Shown here in pieces: positions 35,186 through 44,490 of a stretch of 64,000 bases of DNA (position 1 is its first letter; the number at the start of each line of letters is the position of its first letter). Origin of the DNA: Rhodanobacteraceae bacterium (lineage in GTDB: Bacteria > Pseudomonadota > Gammaproteobacteria > Xanthomonadales > Rhodanobacteraceae); the NCBI GenBank assembly GCA_030123585.1, contig CP126120.1, forward strand, positions 868,001 through 932,000, read 5' to 3'. Position numbers and translations under genes: made by a program. The notes under the pieces were generated by a model. The model had not been told where the DNA came from, did not search any database, and was given only the letters and a program-made list of their open reading frames with translations.

Positions 35186-37936
35186 TCAACTGCGCACGGG
35201 CGGCACCAGTTTCAGTTTCGCGCCGCCCGCGGCCTTCGGCTTGAGCATGCGTTCCAGCGCCGCCGGCGGCAGCGGATACGAATACAGGTAACCCTGCCCT
35301 TCCGCGCAACCTGCGCGCAGCAGGAATTCGTGCTGCGCTTCGTTTTCGAGACCCTCGGCGATGGTGATGAGCCCGAGGCTGCCCGCCATCGCCAGCATCG
35401 CGCCGGTGATCGCCGCGTCGTTGGCGTTGTCCGGAAGCCCGGTGATGAAGGAACGGTCGATCTTGAGATAGGTGACTGCCGGCAGCTTGAGATAGGCCAT
35501 CGACGCGTAGCCGGTACCGAAGTCGTCGATGGCGACGCCGATGCCCAGCGAGTGCAGCGCGCACATGGTGCGCTCGGTGCCTTCGCCCAGGCGCAACATC
35601 GCGCCTTCGGTGATTTCCAGCGCAATGCGGCCGGGCTCGACTCCGTTCACGTGCAAGGCGCGGCGCACGCTCTCGACGAAACCGGGGTGGCTCAGCCAGC
35701 GCGCAGACACGTTGAGCGCCACCCGGATGCCCGGCACGTGCGTCGCGTCCCAGGCACGAATCTGCGCGCACACCGCGTGCATCACCCATTCGTCGATGCG
35801 ATGGATCAGGCCGATGCTTTCGGCAACAGGGATGAATTCGCCGGGCAGCACTTCGCCGCGCTCGGGGTGCTGCCAGCGCAGCAGCGCCTCGACCGCGACG
35901 ATGCGGCCGGTGCGCAGTTCGACGCTGGGCTGGTAGACGAGCGTGAACTCGTCGTTGGCGAGCGCCTGGCGCAATTCCGTCGCCATCAGCATCCGCTGGC
36001 GCGTATCCGCCTGCATCATCGGCGCGTAGAAGCGCCAGGCGTTGCGTTCTTCCTGCTTGGCCGCGTACATCGCGGCGTCGGCATTGGCCATCAGCGTGAG
36101 CGCGTCGTCGCCATCCAGCGGGGAGCCGGCGATGCCGATGCTGGCGCTGAGCGCGACCTCGTAACCCTCGACCTGGAACGGCTCCGACAACGCGGCCAGC
36201 AGGCGCGACGCCGGTCCCGCGGCGTCTTCGCGCAGCATCTGCCCGGACAGCAGCACCGTGAACTCGTCGCCGCCGATGCGCCCGATCACGTCGTGCTCGC
36301 CCAACTGTTGCCGGATGCGTTCGGCGACCTGCTTCAGCAGGCTGTCGCCGACCGCGTGGCTGTAGCTGTCGTTGACGAACTTGAAGGCATCGAGGTCGAT
36401 GAACATCACCACCACGCTGCCGCGCTCGCGCGCGGCGCGTGCGATCGCGGCTCCGCAGAGGCGCTGGAACTCGGCGCGGTTGACCAGTCCCGTGAGCGGA
36501 TCGTGGGTCGCGAGGTATTCAAGACGGCGGCGATCGGCCTTGGCCACCGAGATGTCGCTGAACACCGCGACATAGTGCTGCACGCGATTCTCGGAATCGC
36601 GGATGGCGCTGATGCTGAGTTGTTCCGGATAGGTGCTGCCGTCCTTGCGACGGCTCAGCACTTCGCTGGACCAGTAGCGGGCCGCGGCGACTTCCTTCCA
36701 GACCGACTCCGGCAGCGGAGTGCCGTCCGGCATGCTGCGCGTGTCGTCCAGGCGCATGTCGGCGAGGCTGTCCAGATCGAACCCCGTGATCTGGGGAACG
36801 GCGGCATTCACCGAGAGCAGGCGGCGCTGCGGATCGGCGATCATGATGCCCTCCGCGATGCTGGCCAGGGCCTCGGCGGCGATGCGCCGCTCGCGATCGC
36901 TCGCCACGCGCTCGGAAATGTCGCGGATGATGGCTTGGCGCACCACCCGGTTGCCCCACAGCGCCGTGCTGCTTTGCGTTTCGACCGGCCGGGTCGTGTC
37001 GCCGGGCCCGCGCAATTCCACCGGGCCTTTCGAATCCTCATGCGCGTTTCCGCGCACGAACAGATCCTCGTAGCGGACGCCCAGCAAGGCTTCGGGATCG
37101 CGTCCCGTCCATGCCGCGGCCATGCGGTTGGCGGCAAGGATGCTGCCGCTCTCCTCGTCGACCATCACGATCGCGTCGGCCGCGCTGTCGAACAGCAGGC
37201 GGTAGCGTTCCTCGCTGCCGCGGACGCCGGCCAGCACGCGGCGCGCCATCCACAGCCAGAGGACGATCGCGATGCCCGCGGAGAACATGGTGCCGATGAA
37301 CAGCACCCTGCCGCTCCATACCGCGCCGGCGGCAATGTCGAGCGAGAATTGGTTGGCGCGCGGCGCTATGAACGCGTTGAGCGCCGTGATGCGCCCGCGT
37401 TGGCGGGCAGCCTCGGCCGGCGTGAGGGTTCCCCTGGCGTAGGCACGGCGAAGTCCGTCGGCAATCGTGCTCAGCTCCGCGATCGCATCGTCCGTGGAGC
37501 GCCATTGCCGCAGCGCATCGCCCATGTAAGGCGCGTCCGCAAAATGATCCAGCATGAAGATCGCGTTGGGGATCGCGACCGTCATGGCGTTCGCGCGGCG
37601 CATCTCGTCTTCGACGGACTGGTAATCGAAATGCCCCGACAACACCATGTCGCGCGCCGTGCGCAACGACTTCAGGACGGCGTAGTTCTTTTCAAAATCG
37701 GTGTAATCCGCGGCGTCCCCCGTCGCGGCGTAGTGGAGCAAGTCGATCACCGCCTGCTTCTGGGCCTTGGACCAGATGCTCTCGCCGTTGAGGAAACCGG
37801 CGAGGGCAGTCTGGGCCTGCACCGTGATCCACGTCAGCCCCAGGATGAGCGCCACCACCACGACCAATGCGTAGGCGAGCGGCAGCAGGCGCCTGGCCAA
37901 GGGGGTCCGCAAGGGCTGGATGGAGCCGCGGTGCAT
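35186..37936 (-). CDS. Membrane PAS-PAS-GGDEF-EAL cyclic-di-GMP protein
   Basis: The 916-residue protein has a first helix at about 18-40 (LAYALVVVVALILGLTWI), a periplasmic sensor of about 165 residues, a second helix (VLFIGTMFSAGIAIVLWLWM), PAS domains (YRLLFDSAADAIVMVDEESG and the block around ISAIRDSENRVQHYVAVFSD), a GGDEF domain with an intact IGRIGGDEFTVLL, and an EAL domain with AVEALLRWQHPE and IDDFGTGYASM. Both catalytic signatures look intact, so it could make and break c-di-GMP. No RxxD inhibition site stands before GGDEF. The ATG at 37936 is preferred to a TTG two codons before. Confidence 0.93.
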   Translation of the reverse strand: MHRGSIQPLRTPLARRLLPLAYALVVVVALILGLTWITVQAQTALAGFLNGESIWSKAQKQAVIDLLHYAATGDAADYTDFEKNYAVLKSLRTARDMVLSGHFDYQSVEDEMRRANAMTVAIPNAIFMLDHFADAPYMGDALRQWRSTDDAIAELSTIADGLRRAYARGTLTPAEAARQRGRITALNAFIAPRANQFSLDIAAGAVWSGRVLFIGTMFSAGIAIVLWLWMARRVLAGVRGSEERYRLLFDSAADAIVMVDEESGSILAANRMAAAWTGRDPEALLGVRYEDLFVRGNAHEDSKGPVELRGPGDTTRPVETQSSTALWGNRVVRQAIIRDISERVASDRERRIAAEALASIAEGIMIADPQRRLLSVNAAVPQITGFDLDSLADMRLDDTRSMPDGTPLPESVWKEVAAARYWSSEVLSRRKDGSTYPEQLSISAIRDSENRVQHYVAVFSDISVAKADRRRLEYLATHDPLTGLVNRAEFQRLCGAAIARAARERGSVVVMFIDLDAFKFVNDSYSHAVGDSLLKQVAERIRQQLGEHDVIGRIGGDEFTVLLSGQMLREDAAGPASRLLAALSEPFQVEGYEVALSASIGIAGSPLDGDDALTLMANADAAMYAAKQEERNAWRFYAPMMQADTRQRMLMATELRQALANDEFTLVYQPSVELRTGRIVAVEALLRWQHPERGEVLPGEFIPVAESIGLIHRIDEWVMHAVCAQIRAWDATHVPGIRVALNVSARWLSHPGFVESVRRALHVNGVEPGRIALEITEGAMLRLGEGTERTMCALHSLGIGVAIDDFGTGYASMAYLKLPAVTYLKIDRSFITGLPDNANDAAITGAMLAMAGSLGLITIAEGLENEAQHEFLLRAGCAEGQGYLYSYPLPPAALERMLKPKAAGGAKLKLVPPVRS

Positions 37937-38006
37937 GGGCAACGAGGACCGTCACGTTCGCATGGGCATCTCCAGTCCAAGCATTTTCCATACCAACTGC
38001 GGCCGG

Positions 38007-38789
38007 TCAGGCCGCAGCGGACTCGTAGGCTTCCGCGGTTTCGAAAGCAACACCCGGTTGCACCGAGCGATCGCCGAGGATTCGCATCGCGACATAGGTG
38101 CGCTTGATGCACTCCGCGATGTGGGCAACCTCCGCCGCGCTCGGCGACGTGCCCAGCAGGGCGCAAACGAGTTCCAGCGCCTCCCACGGATGCTCGTCAT
38201 CGTAGGCAGCGTGCAATTGCAGCCAACGCAGACTGCCGCGGCGGGTGCGTTCCGGATACTGGGCCGCGAAACTTTCGCTTTCGTACAGGATGCGCGACCA
38301 CTCGCCGGTCGCGCCTTCGACAGCGTAGTTGACGGCGGCAAGGCTGGCCGCAAGCGTGTCGCCGCTGCTGACCTCTTCGCACCAGTTCGCCAGCGCCTGC
38401 GTGCCCGCCGGCAACACCCCGTGCAGCACGACCTCGCGCGGCACGCCGGCGCCTTCCGCCCAGTTCAACCAGTACTCGGCGTGGTTCTGCTCGACACGGA
38501 TATTGCGCACCAGCCAGCGCCGCGCAAGGTTTTCACCTTCGCTGCGGCCATAACGCGTCTTCAGCAGGCTGCGCGCCATGTAGCAAGGAAAGCGTTCGAT
38601 CGCGGGCCACGCGCCGACCAGGAATCTGGGTGTGATCTCCGGGTCCTCGTTCGTGCACATCGCTCTCCATAGTTCGTGATCCACGACGGTTGTCTTGACG
38701 GGGTCGCATTCGCCCACCATGTCCTGCGCCCACTGCGGATAGCTGCTCAGTTCGGTCAATGGACCACTACGCTCGAAACGCACACTCAT
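38007..38789 (-). CDS. Haem-oxygenase-fold (TenA/PqqC/CADD-like) metalloenzyme
   Basis: The 260-residue all-helical protein belongs to the iron-containing redox enzyme group of the TenA/PqqC superfamily. Likely metal ligands are Glu and His in RNIRVEQNHAEYW and Asp and His in LHAAYDDEHPWEALEL, with a further His in TTVVDHELWRAM. Relatives include PqqC, CADD and diiron N-oxygenases, some of which act on small peptides or amino acids. GGAG stands seven bases before the ATG. It lies 70 bases upstream of the GGDEF-EAL gene on the same strand and next to an AT-rich gap with a small ORF. The substrate is unknown. Confidence 0.8.
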   Translation of the reverse strand: MSVRFERSGPLTELSSYPQWAQDMVGECDPVKTTVVDHELWRAMCTNEDPEITPRFLVGAWPAIERFPCYMARSLLKTRYGRSEGENLARRWLVRNIRVEQNHAEYWLNWAEGAGVPREVVLHGVLPAGTQALANWCEEVSSGDTLAASLAAVNYAVEGATGEWSRILYESESFAAQYPERTRRGSLRWLQLHAAYDDEHPWEALELVCALLGTSPSAAEVAHIAECIKRTYVAMRILGDRSVQPGVAFETAEAYESAAA

Positions 38790-39109
38790 GACGATCTCCT
38801 CGGGTCAGGTCGAGTTTTTTCGGCACAGCACATCGGGTTGATGGATCGAAGACGGCAACAGCAGGCGACTTCGCTTCTGTACCTTCCTTCGCCGCCATTC
38901 GAGCGTACGGCCCCATGGATACACGCAAGTACGCCGGCGTTCCCGTCTCCACAAAACCACATGCGAAGATTCCGGTAACCCACTGACGCATCACGCCATG
39001 ATTCCCCATGAAAACCCGCTAACCCGACTGGCAGCGACTGCTACTCTACGCTTTGCCTGCGAGAAGTCCATCACAAATTTTTGCAAATCAGCGATACAGG
39101 AGATTCAAC

Positions 39110-39241
39110 ATGAATTGTATGTCACTAGCTATTGTTTCATATGAAATAAAGCGCCAAGGTTACTACTCATCGTGGCGATCCGGTATTTCAGGGAATGAGC
39201 GATCCGACCAAGCCGATACCGGCGATGAGGGGCGCCGGTGA
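39110..39241 (+). CDS. Possible small ORF, 43 codons, in the AT-rich gap
   Basis: The 506-base gap between the haem-oxygenase-fold gene and the M14 peptidase has little else in it. Here a CAGGAG stands seven bases before an ATG that reads MNCMSLAIVSYEIKRQGYYS and stays open for 43 codons to a TGA. The first 20 codons use host-rare triplets (CTA, ATA, TTT-rich), the last part is host-like. It may be a peptide gene, the remnant of a larger acquired gene, or chance. No relatives are known to me. Confidence 0.3.
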   Translation: MNCMSLAIVSYEIKRQGYYSSWRSGISGNERSDQADTGDEGRR

Positions 39242-39295
39242 CCGCAATCCGGGCCGGAGGGCCTTCGCTACGCGCGTCAGGTCAAAGCGATTGCG

Positions 39296-40207
39296 TCAGT
39301 GCGCCAGCGCGAATTCGATCGCCGCGCAGGCGGCTGCGGCCTGTGCCGTGTTGCACTGGTCGGGAGTGGCGCGCGGACTGTCGGGATAGACCTCGGTGGT
39401 GGTGCGCAAGCGTGCGGCGGTGATGCCTGCGCACAGGCCAAGTTCTTCGATCTGGTAATTGATGACGCCCGGCGCGACCACCGGCGAACCGATGATGGTG
39501 CCGTCCGGATCGGCCGGCGCGATGTGGGTGACCTTCCCCACTGCCGCGATGATCGCCTGCTGGAATTCCGGCTGCGGGTTTTCGCTGTCGCCGCACAGGT
39601 AGAACCCATCCGGAATGGTGCCCGGCTCGAACGGTTTGCCGTCGCGCGCCGCCAGCGCGGGGCGGAACTCGGATTCGTCGGTGTCGGTGGTTTCATGCAG
39701 GTCGATGTGCATCAGCACGCGTTCGCGGAACGGCGCGACGAACCCCATCAGCGCGGCGCATTCCGGCGCCGGGCTGTGCGCACGGAAATTGCGGTTCGGA
39801 TCGAGGGCGAGCGGATCCCAGCGATGGATGCGTTCGTAACCCCACGGGCTGATGCAAGGCACGATCACTATATTCGCGCGGCTCGAATAATCTGCAGCGT
39901 GCCGGTCGGCGAAGCGCAACGCGCCGTGCACGCCGCTGGTTTCGTAACCATGCACGCCTCCGGTGACCAGCATGATCGGCAACGCATCGTTCCAATCGCG
40001 AGATTTCAAGGCGAACAGCGGATAACGCTCGGGCGGGTATTCGAGTTCGCCGTATTGCACGACATCGAAACGCGCGCGCAGGCGTTCGATTTCCTTCAAC
40101 ACATCATCGGCATAACTGCGCTGCTTGCGCTGCCGCGCAAGCCACTCGGCTTTTTCCGCGCCGCCCCAGGGCCGGCCGGGCGTACCGATGGGATAAGCTG
40201 TCGTCAT
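39296..40207 (-). CDS. M14-family zinc carboxypeptidase-like protein
   Basis: The 303-residue protein shows the M14 metal site: HxxE in TGGVHGYETSGVHGA and the third ligand in LMHIDLHETTDTDE. CISPWGYERIHRWDPLALDPNR carries the substrate-binding NR pair. No signal peptide is present, so it is cytoplasmic. The catalytic Glu near the end is best matched by TTTEVYPD. The ATG at 40207 (MTTAYPIG) is chosen with AGG text upstream; an earlier in-frame ATG would add 12 residues. Peptide or peptidoglycan fragments are possible substrates. Confidence 0.85.
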   Translation of the reverse strand: MTTAYPIGTPGRPWGGAEKAEWLARQRKQRSYADDVLKEIERLRARFDVVQYGELEYPPERYPLFALKSRDWNDALPIMLVTGGVHGYETSGVHGALRFADRHAADYSSRANIVIVPCISPWGYERIHRWDPLALDPNRNFRAHSPAPECAALMGFVAPFRERVLMHIDLHETTDTDESEFRPALAARDGKPFEPGTIPDGFYLCGDSENPQPEFQQAIIAAVGKVTHIAPADPDGTIIGSPVVAPGVINYQIEELGLCAGITAARLRTTTEVYPDSPRATPDQCNTAQAAAACAAIEFALAH

Positions 40208-40326
40208 CGCAATGCCTGCCTTGCGTCGGAATGAAGCATTCACTGTAGCATTGCGGGATACGCGAACGCCTCATGGAAGGCGCGCCGCGAACGAATCTGG
40301 GGCCAATCGACAGCAGGTGAACCATC

Positions 40327-41100
40327 ATGGCCGCATCGAGGCTGATTGCGCGTCTGCGCGAGCACGACTGGTTGGCGGCCGCGATCGAGCTGGTGATCGT
40401 GGTGGCCGGCATCCTGATTGCCCTGCAGGTCAGCAACTGGAACCAGGCCAGGCTGGACCGTGCCCGCGCCGACAGTTACTACCGTCGCATCCATTCCGAA
40501 CTGCTCGCCGACCGCCGCAACATGGACGCGACCTTGGCATTCTGGTCGGACGTGTCCGCATACGGTCGCGCGGCGATTGCCTACGGCGAAACCGGACAAC
40601 GCGCCGGCGACTCGAACTGGAAGACGGTCCTGGCCTTCTATCAGGCCAGCCAGACCATGCCGTTCGTGGCGTCCGACGCTTCATTTGCCGACATGCGCAG
40701 CGCCGGCGACCTGGATCTGATCGCCGACGAACATCTGCGCCAGCAACTCGAGGATTACTACTCCCTGTCCGGCGTCGGCGGGCAGTCCATCATCCACGAG
40801 CAGGATCCGGCATACCGCAGACAGATCCGCGGCTTGACCCCTTGGCCCGTCCAGCAATACGTCTGGGGCCACTGCTTTCGCGAGTCCAGCTACATGGCGC
40901 AGCAATTCGTCGATTGCCCGTCGCCCGTCAGCGAACAAGCCGCCGCCGCGATCCTCGCCGGTTACCGGAATTCACCCGAGCTTCTGAACCAGTTGCGTAC
41001 ATGGATGTCCACGCTCCGCATCAGCGAAATCGTACTCACCAACTCTCGTCGCGATGCAGAGCATTTGGCCGGCGAAGTGGCCGCGGCGCGGAAGCGGTGA
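40327..41100 (+). CDS. DUF6090-like single-pass membrane protein
   Basis: The 257-residue protein has a cytoplasmic basic start (RLIARLREHDW), one helix ELVIVVAGILIALQVSNWNQ that closely resembles the DUF6090 signature, and a periplasmic helical domain (RRIHSELLADRRNMDATLAF, DLIADEHLRQQLEDYYSLSG). Function is unknown for this group. It lies upstream of the S10 peptidase on the same strand with a gap of 175 bases, too large to claim an operon. Confidence 0.75.
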   Translation: MAASRLIARLREHDWLAAAIELVIVVAGILIALQVSNWNQARLDRARADSYYRRIHSELLADRRNMDATLAFWSDVSAYGRAAIAYGETGQRAGDSNWKTVLAFYQASQTMPFVASDASFADMRSAGDLDLIADEHLRQQLEDYYSLSGVGGQSIIHEQDPAYRRQIRGLTPWPVQQYVWGHCFRESSYMAQQFVDCPSPVSEQAAAAILAGYRNSPELLNQLRTWMSTLRISEIVLTNSRRDAEHLAGEVAAARKR

Positions 41101-41275
41101 CTCGATTGCACTCACAGTCGCAGCGAGGAACGTTGGCGCGTGCCACCCGCGACCGCTGACCAATGGCACATGCTCCACATCTTCGGCGGGAACATGATGG
41201 GCACTGCTCCCGCCGCTTGAGGAGCTTCGTCCTGCCCTCGGCAGGTGTTGCATCTAAGCAGAGGGGAACCTTCCG

Positions 41276-42856
41276 ATGAAAAGAACAGCGATTGTTGTTT
41301 GTGCGCTCCTGTCGCTCGGCGTGGCAGGCGTTTCCGGTGCCGCGACTCCCAAGAGCGCGGCATCCGGCGAAGCGTCGAAGGCAGCCGCGCAGGCCGCGCC
41401 ACCCCACGACCAGAGTGCCGTCTCGCACGGCAGCGTCACCGTCGGCGGCAAGACCATCCGCTACACCGCCACGGCCGGCACGCTGGTGCTCAAGAACAAG
41501 GACGGCAAACCGATGGCGAGCATGTCCTACGTCGCCTACACCAAAGACGGCGTCAAGCCAGCGGATCGCCCGCTCACCTTCCTCTACAACGGCGGCCCCG
41601 GTTCCTCGACCGTATGGCTGCACATGCTCGCGTTCGGCCCCAAGAAGGTGGTCGTCGGCAGCGGCACCCTGACCCCGCCCGCGCCGTACCAGCTGGTCAA
41701 CAACAACGACAGCCTGCTGGATGCCAGCGACCTCGTGTTCATCGACGCACCCGGCACCGGCTTCGGCCGCGTGATCGGAAAGGACGAGGGCGGTGCCGGC
41801 ACCGGCAAGGACGTGTACGGTGTCGATGAGGACGCCAAGGCCTTCGCGCAGTTCATCACGCGCTACCTCACCCTCAACAGCCGCTGGAACTCGCCCAAGT
41901 TCCTGTTCGGTGAAAGTTACGGCACCACCCGTTCCGCGGTGCTCGCCAACATCCTCGAGAACGACGACAGCGTGGGCTTGAATGGCGTGATGCTGCTGTC
42001 CGCCATCCTCGATTACGACATCAGCGTCGATTTCCCGCAGATCAATCCCGGCGCCAACAACCTGTCGTACGTGCTGGGCCTGCCGAGCTACGCGGCCACC
42101 GCGTGGTACCACCACAAGTTGCCGCAGCAACCGGCCGACCTGGATGCGTTCCTGAAACAGGTCGAACAATTCGCGACCACCGACTACGCGCAAGCGCTGA
42201 TGCAGGGCACGCAGCTCGACCCGGCGACGAAACAAAAAATCGCCGAACAGATCCACCAGTACACCGGCTTGCCGGAGGCATACGTGCTCAAGGCCAACCT
42301 GCGTGTCAGCGGCGGCCAGTTCGCGCATGAACTGCTGGGCGCCGACGACGAGATCACTGGCCGCCTCGACTCGCGTTACAGCGGGCCGGCGATCAATCCC
42401 ATGGGCGAGGACGCGGACTACGATCCCCTGGATTCCGCCATCGACGCACCCACCGTCGCCGAGTTCAACGACTACGTGCGCAACACGCTCCACTTCGGCA
42501 AGGACCTGACCTACAAGCCGCAGATCGATGTCTTCAAGGAATGGGACTTCAAGCACATGCAGCCGGGCGCGCCATTCCCGCTGCCGGCGCTGCCCAACGT
42601 GATGCCCGACCTGGCGTCGGCGATGAAGCACGATCCGCAGTTGTACGTGTTGTTGCTGGGCGGCTACTTCGACCTCGGCACGCCGTTCTATTCCGCCGAG
42701 TATGAAATGCACCAGTTGACGCTGCCGGCCAAGCTGGAGCGGAACATCAGCTACCAGTTCTTTCCGTCCGGCCACATGGTGTACCTGAACCCCGAGTCAC
42801 ACGACGGCCTGCACGCCGCCGCCGCGGCGTTCATCGACGCGCATTACAGGCATTGA
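41276..42856 (+). CDS. Secreted S10-family serine carboxypeptidase
   Basis: The 526-residue peptidase has a signal peptide (IVVCALLSLGVAGVSGAA) and the S10 catalytic set: oxyanion loop YNGGPGSSTVWLHM, nucleophile Ser in LFGESYGTTRSAVLA, Asp in LGGYFDLGTPFYSAEYEM and His in FPSGHMVYLNPES. VYGVDEDAKAFAQFITRYL precedes the nucleophile as in the family. It should trim C-terminal residues from peptides in the periplasm or outside. It is convergent with the PQQ-type propeller gene across an 11-base-pair hairpin. Confidence 0.94.
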   Translation: MKRTAIVVCALLSLGVAGVSGAATPKSAASGEASKAAAQAAPPHDQSAVSHGSVTVGGKTIRYTATAGTLVLKNKDGKPMASMSYVAYTKDGVKPADRPLTFLYNGGPGSSTVWLHMLAFGPKKVVVGSGTLTPPAPYQLVNNNDSLLDASDLVFIDAPGTGFGRVIGKDEGGAGTGKDVYGVDEDAKAFAQFITRYLTLNSRWNSPKFLFGESYGTTRSAVLANILENDDSVGLNGVMLLSAILDYDISVDFPQINPGANNLSYVLGLPSYAATAWYHHKLPQQPADLDAFLKQVEQFATTDYAQALMQGTQLDPATKQKIAEQIHQYTGLPEAYVLKANLRVSGGQFAHELLGADDEITGRLDSRYSGPAINPMGEDADYDPLDSAIDAPTVAEFNDYVRNTLHFGKDLTYKPQIDVFKEWDFKHMQPGAPFPLPALPNVMPDLASAMKHDPQLYVLLLGGYFDLGTPFYSAEYEMHQLTLPAKLERNISYQFFPSGHMVYLNPESHDGLHAAAAAFIDAHYRH

Positions 42857-42872
42857 ATCGACCGGGACTGAA

Positions 42873-42897
42873 CCGCGCAGTCGTAGCGACTGCGCGG
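42873..42897. terminator. Perfect hairpin between convergent genes
   Basis: CCGCGCAGTCG-TAG-CGACTGCGCGG is a perfect 11-pair stem with a three-base loop. It lacks a T run on either strand, so it may be a weak or Rho-assisted terminator or an mRNA 3' stem. Confidence 0.5.
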
Positions 42898-42940
42898 CGC
42901 CTTGCCGCCACGCCCGGCCTGCCGGGATTCCTGGCTGCCC

Positions 42941-44356
42941 TTATTTGTGCCAGATGTCGAACACGCCGCGAGTCAAATGATCGTTCGCGTTGCCTTCCGG
43001 CAACGCGATGCGGCCATCCACCACGATCGGACTGTTCCAGTGGCCGTCGCCGCTGTCGAGCTTGTCGAGCTGGCGCCCGCTGAGCGCGTCATACACGTAC
43101 AAACCGCCGCGCGGGTCATACACGAACGCCATGCCATCGGCGACCACCGGGCTGGTGCCCGCGCGATCGTTGTGCCATTGCTCGTGCAAGGCACCGCTGT
43201 CCAATGTGAACGCAGCGGTGCCGTTGTTGTCCGCCACGTAGAGCCAGGTCACGCCGGCATGCCGCCAGACCGCCGGTGCCGTGAACAGCCGCGCCCCATC
43301 CGGAGTTGGCGTACCGGACGACTCGCCATCGCGGTGCGGCTTTGCACCTTGCATCCTGCGCCAGTCCAGCACATGCAGGATACCGTCCTTGCCGCCCTGC
43401 ACGACCCAAGGTCCGCCGGTCAACACGGGTGAAGTCGAGCCCACGTCGGCATCGTGTTCGTTGAGATACTCGGTATTGCGGGGTGTGTAGTTGCCGAGGA
43501 TTTGCGTCGCGTCGGGATCGAGTTCGACGACGGCATCGCCCCAGTACTTGGCGCCGTCCCAGCGCGCGTTGCCCGTCGCGATGAAGATGTTGCCCGTTTG
43601 CGCATCGATCACCGCGCCCGCGCGACCCCAGATGCCGGCGTCGCTTTCCGGACACGTCTTCGGGTCCAGCAGTTCGTGCCGGTCGCTGCACAGCGCGTTC
43701 CATACGTGCAGCAACTTGCCGCTTGCGGCGTCGAGGATCGCGACATGGCCCTGATACGGAGGCTCATCGCCGATGTAACCATCGGTGGTCGCGATCACGC
43801 GGCCGTTGAAAAACCCCAGCGGCGAGGCGATCTTCTCGCGTGCGGGCAGCCGGGTGATGGACGTCACCCACTCGACCCTGCCGTCGGCCACCGCCAGCTT
43901 GCGGATCATTCCATCTGGCGACGCGGCGTAGATGGACTTGTGATCGGGATCGGCCACCGGCGTCGCGTTGGTGATCCGGTAGGTGCCTTTCACGCTGTCA
44001 TAGCCGGTCGGCGTGAACTCCCACAGCACGCTGCCGCGATCGGCGTCGATCGCCAGGGTCTTGCCGTAGGTGGTAGTGACGAAGAACACGTCGTGCACCG
44101 CACCCTTCACGGTCACGCCATGCAGATAGATCGCGGACGCATCCACGGTGCCGTCGATCCTGACCTGCTGGCGCCGCAGGGTCTTCAGGTCAGCCGCGGT
44201 GACACCCATCGCAACACCCGGCGCGTTGCTCCGGCTCACGTCCCAGCCGAACATCGGCCAATCCGGATGCGTGGCGGCGCACGCTGATTGCCCGAAACAA
44301 ACGGCGAGGAACCAAGCCGCCGACGCCATTGCAACGACACGCATCCTCGCGCCCAT
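42941..44356 (-). CDS. PQQ-type beta-propeller repeat protein, periplasmic
   Basis: The 471-residue protein has a signal peptide (MASAAWFLAVCFGQSACAA) and WD-like propeller blades with the PQQ pattern: KTLAIDADRGSVLWEFTP, SIYAASPDGMIRKLAVADG, GHVAILDAASGKLLHVWNAL, GNIFIATGNARWDG, YVYDALSGRQL. The family includes quinoprotein dehydrogenases, but I see no clear catalytic dehydrogenase or haem motif, so a structural or binding role (as in BamB-like proteins) is as likely. Three Cys in VWNALCSDRHELLDPKTCPE may form a disulfide. It is single and convergent with the S10 peptidase. Confidence 0.85.
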   Translation of the reverse strand: MGARMRVVAMASAAWFLAVCFGQSACAATHPDWPMFGWDVSRSNAPGVAMGVTAADLKTLRRQQVRIDGTVDASAIYLHGVTVKGAVHDVFFVTTTYGKTLAIDADRGSVLWEFTPTGYDSVKGTYRITNATPVADPDHKSIYAASPDGMIRKLAVADGRVEWVTSITRLPAREKIASPLGFFNGRVIATTDGYIGDEPPYQGHVAILDAASGKLLHVWNALCSDRHELLDPKTCPESDAGIWGRAGAVIDAQTGNIFIATGNARWDGAKYWGDAVVELDPDATQILGNYTPRNTEYLNEHDADVGSTSPVLTGGPWVVQGGKDGILHVLDWRRMQGAKPHRDGESSGTPTPDGARLFTAPAVWRHAGVTWLYVADNNGTAAFTLDSGALHEQWHNDRAGTSPVVADGMAFVYDPRGGLYVYDALSGRQLDKLDSGDGHWNSPIVVDGRIALPEGNANDHLTRGVFDIWHK

Positions 44357-44490
44357 GTCTGTACCTCTCGCGCTGCACGCAACCCGGCCATGTTACTCCC
44401 GGGCCCCGACGCTGCAAGAACGTGCAGCCCGCGATTGACATGCGCGGATTCGGCACCACATCGTCGGGGAGCCATCCGGTACCCACGTCC

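Noticed and set aside
35033..38107. 1024-codon plus-strand open frame
   Set aside because: Antisense to the PAS-GGDEF-EAL gene, which carries intact motifs.
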